NCBI GenBank assembly: GCA_022497145.1 | Contig: MU385950.1 | Coordinates: 44,924-108,923, forward strand | Direction: 5' to 3' | From: Rostrohypoxylon terebratum | Lineage: Eukaryota > Ascomycota > Sordariomycetes > Xylariales > Hypoxylaceae | Length of the DNA: 64,000 nucleotides | Part shown: positions 56,156-64,000 of the stretch, in pieces | Layout of the letters: every line of letters starts with the position of its first letter | How positions within the stretch are numbered: position 1 is the stretch's first letter | Made by a program: the position numbers and the translations under genes | The notes under the pieces: model-generated | What the model saw: the letters and a program-made list of their open reading frames with translations, nothing else | Told to the model about the DNA's origin: nothing | Databases searched by the model: none

Positions 56156-56186
56156 GGATGGGGATGGGGATGGGGATGGGGATAAG
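56156..56186. repeat. GGGGAT tandem repeat, G-quadruplex-like
   Basis: Four GGGG runs spaced by AT follow a GG start, then GATAAGG. It fits a four-run G-quadruplex consensus on the plus strand. GGGTTAAAGG and GGGTAAGGG words continue to about 56215. Confidence 0.75.
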
Positions 56187-57474
56187 GATAAAGGGTTAAA
56201 GGATTAAAGGGTAAGGGTAGAGGACGGGAAAGGTGTAGACAATGTCAAAGACAGAGAGGATGGTAAATCTGTATTAAACAATTGCAACACCTTCTCATGC
56301 TGGCATGGACTCATGGAGGTTTGCGGTGACGAAGTGTGGATGCAGGACTGAGCGGACTGAGCTACGTCAAGGATCTAACGTGGTGTATTTCCTTGGGTTC
56401 GTCCCAGGTCTTCCTAGCTTCCTAGGTCTAACCTGCTACTGCGCGTGGTAGATGTACAGGCTAGGTAAGTAAGTTACGGGCAGGTGGAGGGATCATGTAA
56501 TGTCCAAAAGACAGTGCGCAAAGCATAACTTAATGCATTGACATGTGCTTACCCGCTATGTTTTACGCAAGATTGGACAGTGCGATGGACCCTTCCATAC
56601 TCACTATGTACATACATACAGTACAGGGCAGGTAAGCTCAAGCTGGCTGGTAAGAGGAATCGACAAGTCAATAATACCTGAATATTATTGACCCTGATTC
56701 ACCTTGGACATATTATAACCTACCCACTCACTATTTAAAGAAATAAGACAATTACTATGTAAGTAGTACGCATTTTTCCCTCCCTTTTTTCTTTAGAGGC
56801 GTAAAATTTTATTTTTTGCAGCTTCAAGATTGTTATCGATTTGCAAAAGCAAGCAAGTGATACGATGAAAGCCACGATGAGGCCACGATGAAGCTTGACA
56901 CGAAAACGGAAAAGCGGGCATTTGTTTATTTACATTACAATGTACGAAGTACACAATGTACCTCACAAGCAAGAGCGGTAAACCATTGGACCACATCGAG
57001 TGCACATCAATGTTACCTAAGGTCCTAAGTACGCGCTGTTACGCATGAACCCAATTTTAGGAGCTGAGGGGTTCCCTGCTTCCCTGTTGACTTAAACTCC
57101 CGCTAGGCGAGACAGGCGAGATAACAACAAGGCTGAGAATTGAGAGAGCAATAATTGGGCACGCCACACGTCGCACTGTATCGATCTCAAAGCTAGTACA
57201 GATAGGGACTAGAAGATGCAAGAATGCCAACCAAAGTGAACCAATAAACTTCCCGTTCAGCATTCCGACACTCCCAATTTGTAACTTGTGCAATACAATT
57301 TCTAGAACATTTCCATGACAAAGATTTCGATTTCGAGATTCTAATCTCCAATGACGCAGATTTGTTTCGTTGATATTATTTACCCTTGACTTAACAAAGA
57401 ACTTACATGCAAACCCGGCAGCTTCCCGGGAAGGATTTAATCAAACAAACATAGTTCCCGCCCATCCTCAAACG

Positions 57475-58512
57475 ATGGCCGACGAGAACAGCCCAGCAAC
57501 TACGGACGGTCCAATTGCCCCGGTCGCCATTTTCAAAAAACGAGGTGCCAAAGGGAAAGCAAACATCAGAAAACGACCGGCGACGCCACCGCCAGCCAAC
57601 AGCGACAGCGACGATGATTATACTTCATCCGAAGACGAAACAGGTCAACGAGTGAAGAGGCGCAAGAAGAATACAGCAGTCGTGACAGCTTCATCCAAAA
57701 ACAACACAACCCACACCGACCAAAACCACGGCGCCACCATCTTCGAAGCTGATCGCAGCGTCCCCATCACAAGCACAAACGATGCAACAAAACAAACAAA
57801 TTGGTTTGATGAAGACGCAAACCTTCTAGGCAAGACACGGCCTCTCCCCAAGCCCAAAGATGCGAGCGATACTCCATCGCAGCCGGACGGGACCTACAAA
57901 GGTCTAGCCAACCAGACGAAGTTCATACAAAGAAACCCGGACGCGCCTAATAGGACAGTCGGCCCCATAAAAGCAGCCACCAACATCCGAACCATCACAG
58001 TCACCGACTTCGCGCCCGACGTGTGCAAGGACTACAAGCAGACCGGCTTCTGCGGTTTCGGCGACAACTGCAAGTTCCTTCACGCTCGCGAGGACTACAA
58101 GCAGGGCTGGCAACTAGACAAGGAGTGGGAAAATGTGACAAAGGGGAAGAAGAACATAGGAGGGAAGGTCGTAGCAGGTCGTGGTGCCAATGCCGACGAC
58201 GACGACAACTTCGACGCGGCTGAGGAAGCGCTGCTGGAGAAGATACCATTCGCGTGTATCATATGCAAGGGCCCGTACAAGGAGCCCATCGTGACGAGGT
58301 GCCAACACTACTTCTGTCTGCCGTGCGCGTTGCAGAGGTATAGGAAGGATCCGAGTTGCGCCAACTGCGGCGCGGGGACGGGAGGCGTGTTCAATACGGC
58401 AAAGACATTGAGCAAGTTGTTGGAGAAGAAGAGGGACCGGCAAGCGAAGAAGCGGCAGAAGGCTATCGAGGCAGGAGAGGAAGTGCCTGAAGATGATGAG
58501 CCCGGACAGTGA
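57475..58512 (+). CDS. CWC24: Pre-mRNA-splicing factor Cwc24 (CCCH + RING)
   Basis: A single-exon gene of 345 residues, the orthologue of yeast Cwc24 and human RNF113A, a component of the activated spliceosome (B-act) that contacts the 5' splice site. The N-terminal half is disordered and charged, with basic KKRGAKGKANIRKRP at about 17-31 and an acidic SDSDDDYTSSEDE. A CCCH finger, CKDYKQTGFCGFGDNCKFLH (C-x8-C-x5-C-x3-H), is at about 184-203, followed by EDYKQGWQLDKEWE, a family signature. A C3HC4 RING is at about 261-298 (CIICKGPYKEP, RCQHYFCLPC, CANC). The tail is Lys-rich. The ATG at 57475 matches family start MADENS; the longer upstream open frame has no ATG. Confidence 0.94.
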   Translation: MADENSPATTDGPIAPVAIFKKRGAKGKANIRKRPATPPPANSDSDDDYTSSEDETGQRVKRRKKNTAVVTASSKNNTTHTDQNHGATIFEADRSVPITSTNDATKQTNWFDEDANLLGKTRPLPKPKDASDTPSQPDGTYKGLANQTKFIQRNPDAPNRTVGPIKAATNIRTITVTDFAPDVCKDYKQTGFCGFGDNCKFLHAREDYKQGWQLDKEWENVTKGKKNIGGKVVAGRGANADDDDNFDAAEEALLEKIPFACIICKGPYKEPIVTRCQHYFCLPCALQRYRKDPSCANCGAGTGGVFNTAKTLSKLLEKKRDRQAKKRQKAIEAGEEVPEDDEPGQ

Positions 58513-59520
58513 GGGCATAGATATTGATGACCAACCAGGATGATACCAAATATGACATGAACGTTTTAATATCAAGACCATAATTTCGAGTTCGAAAGAT
58601 CCAACTACTTGACTTACCATACTCGTGCTTTTGAGCACGGCCTCGACCACTCGAACTGGCTAGTAAGAATATAGTCCAACGGGTGGCATCGTTAGACATA
58701 CCTAGTACGTATCAAAGTTAATAGTAATCACTAGGAGCGTGAGCATATTCAGTCTCGGGAACTGATCCACTGTAGGCTGGAACTTGTTCATTTAAATACG
58801 CGTGAGTCTATAGGTACATATCCTCATCCCTTACTTCGAGGATCTTGACGGTATGCTTTTATGATTTCGTCCAAGTACTAGTTGAACATAATAAAATACC
58901 GTACTTTACCTGCCTACCTAGTCAAACAGCCTATCAAGTGCCCTCTCTTTTTCCATTTACTATGTAATACACTGCCGTATGGGGTACGTTGTAAGAAAAT
59001 TCGGAATGCACTGTGAGAGGTAGATTTCACTCTACTTCATCCGGGCGTCACTTAGGGATACCCCAACTGTGTGACCAGTGATCAGACTCAACCAATAAAA
59101 AGCATTTATACGAAGTAGAGAACACCTCGAAATCTTCAGATTTTCAATTTCCTAAGCCGTAATTCATTTTACCCCACTATCCTTATATGACCCAATGGGA
59201 AGCATTTACGGAGAACACCTTCATACTTTTTGGAAGACAAGATTCCTGGCGTTCTCACTTTCAATTTTCCAGACTAACTCTTTAGACAAAAAAGTTTGTT
59301 TGATTGGACAATAAACCTTGAATGCTACAATGTGGCCCCCAACTCGTATTATTTCCCAGACCAAGCGATTCTTCAACTTTTCATCACGTGCATTTGTCCC
59401 ATGAAGAATGTACCTATGACATACATATTGTAATGCAGCAGTTTTGAGATGTATGATATTGGATTTTATGATCATCGCGAGTTCCAAGATTACCTAGGAA
59501 CCTATATATTGTGGTCACTG
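58513..59520. other. Intergenic between convergent genes
   Basis: About 1 kb between Cwc24 and the SNF2 gene. An 88-codon frame on the minus strand (59221..59487) could be an alternative terminal exon of the SNF2 gene, since a donor (CAA-GTAAGC) and a TTCCTAG acceptor would join it. Its sequence has no conserved motif, so I ended the gene earlier. Confidence 0.4.
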
Positions 59521-62500
59521 TCACTGACCAACAATAAACTCGCTTACTTGGTTAACTTTCTCCCAATACCCATCGCCTTCGGTTGCGAATCCCCCTTTTG
59601 CGAGTCGAATTTTGCGTTTTTGCTTTGATTGCACGACCTATAAGATATATATTAGCGTGATTTCCAGTGTGTCTGTTGTACATAATACCTAGGTTCTAGT
59701 TTGGCTTACTTCTTCAACTGATTTGTGCATTAGATATCTGATGACGGTGACTTTGCGAGTTTGATCAAGGCGAACGAGTCGCCCAATAGCCTGGTTCTCT
59801 ACAGCTGGGTTCCATTGAGGCTCGAGAATGTAGATTCGATTAGCAACTGTGAGATCGTTCAATCTAGATAAGAGAGATTTAAGTCAACATTATCGGTACC
59901 TATTTCAAACGTCCAGTACGTGCATTCATAGATCCTTACCCAATGGCACCCGTAGAAAATGTCATCAACAAAACACGCCAACCATTTCGGCATTGGAATT
60001 CGTTGAGAATAGTGTGCCGCTTGCCCGGGGCGACATCTCCATCAATGCGTAGGTACTTGATATGTTTGTCGTCCAAAGCATTCCCGACAATATTTAGGGT
60101 TTTCTTCCAAAACGAGAATATCACACTGTTTCTAGGTAAGCACGTAATTCGGGTCTAACGTTGACATTGAAATTGAGGCAATAGATTTTGATAGCTTACC
60201 ATTTATCCTGGAGATAATGCGTTTTGATGTCTTGTGTGACAGCCTCGATTTTGGAAGGGTACTGTCTAATTCTAGGCTTGGATGACAGCCGATCGTCTTG
60301 ACTAGACTCCTCTGTGACATGTAGAGTCTTGCAAAAAGAACAGTTGTTTGAATCGGACTCTGGGCTCTCTATCCGATGCTGCACCATACATTCGCGACAT
60401 ATAAGTCGACGACATTGAGTAAGATACCCATCTTTGGAATCTACCAGTCTATTAGCCGATAGAACATCGCAGGAACAAAATGCGCATGCTGCCATGTCGC
60501 TTTGTTGTAATATGCTGAAGACCTCATCGGATTGTGAAGTAGAACCAACCCCACTGATAATCTCTGACCCTTCTAGTCCGTTGTTGCAAAACAGGCGGAG
60601 TCGAAGTAAAGCTTCCATCACCTTATGATGAACAGAACTACCGTTAGACCCCTTCGTAGCACAAGTTATTTCCTGCTTGAGGGAAAGCTCTAGCAGGTTG
60701 TATTGCTCCCTTTCAAGTGGTGTAAAGCTGAGTCGGCAATATTCATCCTTGAATCCCTGGCTTGGGAGAATTGACTTGTTCCTTCGAATGCATATAGATC
60801 CTAAGAGCAGTCGGAGATTTTCGAATTCTTCTGTTGTTAAACTGTTATGTAACCCTGTTCTAGAGATGTGTTTTCGAAAGGTCGCGATGTTGTCCATAAT
60901 AGGCACTTTCAGGAACCTTACTAATGATCCAAGATCGTCTAAAGAGTTTTGGATTGGGGTACCTGTTATGCACCATTTGATGTGGGACTGAATGCTGTTG
61001 ATGCACTCAAACAACTTGCTAGATGAATTCCTAATTGTATGGGCTCTCGATAGTTAGTGGAAGGTTGATGAGAGATGGCATTGGATCACACCTTCGTCTA
61101 ATATTAGTCTATACCATTTGACAAGGTATAGAGGACAGGGACGCCTTCGAAACTCCGCCATTACGGTACCATATGTCGTGAGTATGATATCGTAGTCTGA
61201 GAGAGTTGGGTCGAATTCTCTTCTGCTCGACCCATGGTATATGATGAAGCGTACAGCGCCAGGATATATGTGCCTATGATAGAATCGCTTAGCACAGGTA
61301 TGAATGAGATATAAGGGCCTACCAACTTGGATATCTCTTGCATCCACGTATTTAACAGCACTAAGCAACTCTTTTGTTATTAGGATTGCACTAGGTCATT
61401 AAGGTGATTGTGGACTTACACTCTGATGGTACGACGACTATTGTCGACTTTGCGAATCCTTCTCCATTCTCCATGGCGAATTGACTCGCAAGAGCCATCG
61501 AACTGACAATAGAAGACAAAGTAGTCAGAGTCTTTCCAAGTCCCATATCATCAGCAAGAATTCCACCTAGGCAATCCGCGGCCGATGGATTCTTTGCCCC
61601 CGTAATAATATGCTGATAACTACACGAGATGATTAGATTTAGCTATATCACACTTAGGAAATGCTGATATACTATACGTCACCCTTCTCTGATCTATCCA
61701 CTTTCCATAGGCTACATTCGGGGTAGATTTCACGGTTTTCCCTTCGAGCGAAAAAGTCGACGCCCGTTCGTTGGTGACTAAAGAACGATTAATAATAATT
61801 CAATATTAAGTTGCCAATTGTCTTCTGAATTGTCCATATACCTCAGCAAGTTTGTTAGTATTTTTTTGTCCACTTCACGCTGTAAAAGATAACCATGAGT
61901 TGGAAGACTGTCGAGAACGGAATCTATGTCCAACACCAGAGATGAGATGTTGGCTACGGTTGTCTGGTGTCTGTTTTCCTCATCTTCCAAAGCCTGGTCA
62001 ACTTCCATGGCTATATTGGATGAATCGACATCATCGTGACAATCTAGTCCTGGTACGTGCAATGACTGCGGATTGTCATATTGAAGCTGGGTGATCCCGA
62101 CATGAGGACTCTGAAGATAGAGGTCCGATAAATGGAGATTATGTGCAATGTTTTCGGCGTGATGTCTTGCTCCGCAAAGCAATATATCGACCCTAACCTG
62201 GACTGCTTTTGTTTTTGAGCCGTCATTGACGAGTTTGCTAAGCTTGTCGTTCCACTCTGCGGAGGCTACCCATGGCTGACAGACAACGCTTGCAACATCA
62301 TTCAAGCTGGAAATTGCCCTGTGTGTATGATTGCTGAGGACACCGATTGACTGTCCGTCTGTGGTTTGGAGAAATCCAATGTCTTTCTGTATATCTAGAA
62401 TCATAGGAAAGTAAGACTGGCCATTAGGTAACACCACGGGGTCTGGACTCTGCTTGGGGCGCCACCTTAATTGAGTAGTAACTTCATAGATCTTGGTTGA

Positions 62501-62795
62501 ATTAGTGTTAGAATGTTTAGGCTATAGGTAATCAGTTTGTGCTGGATGTATTTACCATGCCAAAACATATTTCTTCCTCTTGTGAAAGACATACATCTAT
62601 ATGGCACTCATTGGTAAAAGCACTTTCGGTGTTGGACAAAATGTTAGGGAGTGGCGATAAGACTGGAGGTGATGAAGCAATACTTGTAAATTCATGGTAT
62701 TCCTCGGACGGATTTGTTATAAGCTTCATTCGCTTCTCATTTTGATGATCGCTCTCGATGGCCTGGCGCTTTCCATGAACGGATTCCGATTGCAT
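59521..62795 (-). CDS. SNF2-family ATPase with RING (RAD5/RAD16-like)
   Basis: A nuclear DNA-dependent ATPase of 899 residues, probably acting in chromatin remodelling or DNA repair. Ten exons: 62795..62556, 62491..61842, 61777..61678, 61612..61420, 61360..61327, 61273..61092, 61043..60200, 60125..59940, 59863..59710 and 59637..59521; all phases agree. The third intron's ends are the least certain, and the fifth uses a GTTGGT donor. Motifs in order are ILADDMGLGKTL (Walker A), LLNTWMQEISKHIYPG, ILTTYGTV, LILDEAHTIRN (DEAH box), WCITGTPIQNSLDDL, a RING-like segment (CAFCSCDVL, CRRLICREC, CSFC) placed between the helicase halves, FSFWKKTLNIVG, LRIDGDV, TGAIGLNDL and EPQWNPAVENQAIGRLVRLD. The inserted RING points to the RAD5/RAD16/HLTF group; no N-terminal HIRAN domain is seen. 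Confidence 0.9.
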
Positions 62796-63370
62796 GATTT
62801 CTAGAAGGAAGAAGTTGTTCTGCTGATAATGAAGAATCTCATAATTGCTAACCTAGCTCATTCGAATTCGCTGGAGGTTATAGTTTGTATTGAATAGAGG
62901 AGCCTAGATGTGATACTCACCTATCCGATCTTTTACCTTGATCTTACCTACGTGGCACGTCTGCTGCTAGATTGGGTACTTACCTACCTATTTAATGCCC
63001 AATATGTAACGATTATACCCATCCAGGTACCTACCTACCTAAGCAGTGACTACCTAGTACATCTTGAACCCCTCAATATTGAGTGGTACACGTACAGTAT
63101 TCACTGTCCATGTACATGTAGGTACTATGTCGGTACTCACCAGGTAATTACAGGTACTTAGGACCTAGGACCTAGGTAGACACTAGGTACCTGTACTTCG
63201 TTGATTTGGGGACAGGCTGACAAATGCGGTCATATACAAGCCACAGATCGGAAAGTCTGGCGGGCGGGCTATACAATACAAACACTGTCACCGCCACCAC
63301 CGAAAGTCTTAATTGCGCGGGACACCAATGTCACGGTTCAACGATCAACAAATCAATCAATCTCGTAGTC
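62796..63370. other. Divergent intergenic region rich in TAGGTA words
   Basis: 575 bp between the SNF2 and NLR-like starts. It holds dense ACCTACCTA, GGTACTTAGG and ACCTAGGACCTAGGTAG words around 62,980-63,200. Confidence 0.5.
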
Positions 63371-64000
63371 ATGGCTACAAACTCAGCGGCAAGTATTGTA
63401 AGGGAATTCCAACAAGCCGTGGAAGACTTCAAACGCAATCTCACTGAGAAAGAGCGCAAAGATTTTGAAATTACCGAACTGAAGGACCTGGAGAAAGCTA
63501 TGATTGACCTTCAAAAACGGCAAGCGCAGAAGAAACGATTGGCATACATGAAAAGGCTTGAACCGTTTCTGGAGTCAATGAAAGAGTACGAAAAAGTAAT
63601 CGAGGTTTTTCTTAACGCGTCCGGGGTTTTGGCTTTCGTCTGGGTAGGTTCCTTATGATAGAAGAAAAAGAAGAGGGCTGACCTTCAAACCTAGGGACCG
63701 ATGAAATTCATTTTGCTGGCGAGTAAAACAAAATATCACGCTCTCTTAGCAGTCGACCCTGACTCTTACTAGACCGCATCCGCTCTCTCAAAAGCCTTTA
63801 ACTCGCTCCTAGATATGTATGAGTACATTGGGATGCAATTTTCATTGCTTTCCTCATACGAATCTCTATTTTCGAAGAATGTTCACATGAGATCTTTACT
63901 TGTCATGTGTGACGAACCTATACTTAGGCTTAGTAAGTATAGCTTCATAAGGGGGTCTTGATTTTAAGGTAACAGTAATCGTAGAGGTCAAGTATAATCA
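63371..64000 (+). pseudogene. NLR-like (STAND) gene N-terminus, probably broken, runs off window
   Basis: Exon 1 (63371..63643, 91 codons) starts MATNSAASIVREFQQAVEDF and, after an intron 63644..63694, continues GPMKFILLAS. The run ASGVLAFVW-GPMKFIL, then KAFNSLLDMYEYIGMQF, SSYESLF and HMRSLL, is the N-terminal helical domain (DUF7708 type) found ahead of NACHT/ankyrin or WD domains in fungal NLR-like proteins. Between LLAS and the KAFN part the frame has an in-frame TAG at 63770-63772. A 50-base intron could remove it but would shift the frame, and the expected YEDIL-FH motif is degraded with a further stop before the window ends. So the gene is likely inactivated, unless splicing is unusual. 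An upstream in-frame ATG at 63224 exists. Confidence 0.65.

Larger units (their letters stand above)
54298..57474. other. Long divergent intergenic region, 3.2 kb
   Basis: It separates the ApsA-like and Cwc24 starts, which are divergent. No gene is supported. It carries A-rich tracts and several short tandem repeats: 7-base units at 54785-54830, GTAGCTGGG units at 55196-55228 and GGGGAT units at 56156-56186. The long upstream region may contain a long leader or regulatory DNA for apsA. Confidence 0.5.

Noticed and set aside
59221..59487. Extra terminal exon of the SNF2 gene
   Set aside because: A splice is possible, but the translation has no conserved motif, and the stop at 59521 directly after exon 10 gives a normal family end.
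1..64000. CRISPR arrays, rRNA genes, complete transposons
   Set aside because: None seen; repeats present are short tandem arrays, dispersed words and one small inverted-repeat element.

Overview
The window is nuclear DNA of a filamentous ascomycete (Pezizomycotina, most likely Sordariomycetes). The evidence is short 50-110 bp introns with GT...AG ends and CTAAC/CTGAC-type branch sites, plus a typical gene repertoire: HET-domain protein, fungal rhodopsin-domain protein, AA9 monooxygenase, KP4-like protein, ApsA/Num1-type cortical anchor, Ayg1-type hydrolase and a STAND N-terminal domain. Intergenic DNA is AT-richer and studded with short TAGGTA/CCTAGG/GGTACC words. A finer placement (for example Xylariales) would be a guess.

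Layout, left part (1-20.4 kb): 3' end of an aldo-keto reductase; a HET-domain allorecognition-type gene followed by an inverted telomere-like repeat; a secreted acetylxylan esterase; a secreted tyrosinase; 3 kb of gene-free AT-rich DNA; a small secreted KP4-like protein; a zinc polyol dehydrogenase divergent from an SDR; an Ayg1-like hydrolase; a doubtful small gene; and glucosamine-6-phosphate N-acetyltransferase.

Middle part (22-41 kb): a large class-3 lipase; an intracellular-type GH43 glycosidase; an MFS sugar transporter whose upstream region holds an unusual cluster of six small hairpins; a small single-pass membrane protein; an AA9 lytic polysaccharide monooxygenase; a divergent pair (NAD-dependent reductase and FAD monooxygenase) sharing a 420 bp promoter with a CGG-N6-CCG site; and a rhodopsin-domain membrane protein.

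Right part (41-64 kb): a 3.5 kb gene graveyard with a broken SDR, a GMC oxidoreductase remnant with an internal deletion and a 165 bp TA-flanked inverted-repeat element; a 31-cysteine protein of unknown function; an SDR; a 2,107-residue ApsA/Num1-like coiled-coil/PH protein with about two dozen 26-residue repeats; the splicing factor Cwc24; a ten-exon RAD5/RAD16-like SNF2 ATPase with RING; and the start of a fungal NLR-like gene that appears broken.

Functionally, the housekeeping genes (GNA1, ApsA, Cwc24, SNF2) sit among accessory genes. Acetylxylan esterase, AA9, GH43, sugar transporter, polyol dehydrogenase and aldo-keto reductase together could attack hemicellulose and use its pentoses, but they are dispersed and not an obvious co-regulated cluster. 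HET, KP4-like and NLR-like genes fit self/non-self recognition or competition. All exon boundaries were read by eye from splice signals and reading-frame continuity. No tRNA, rRNA or CRISPR array was recognised.
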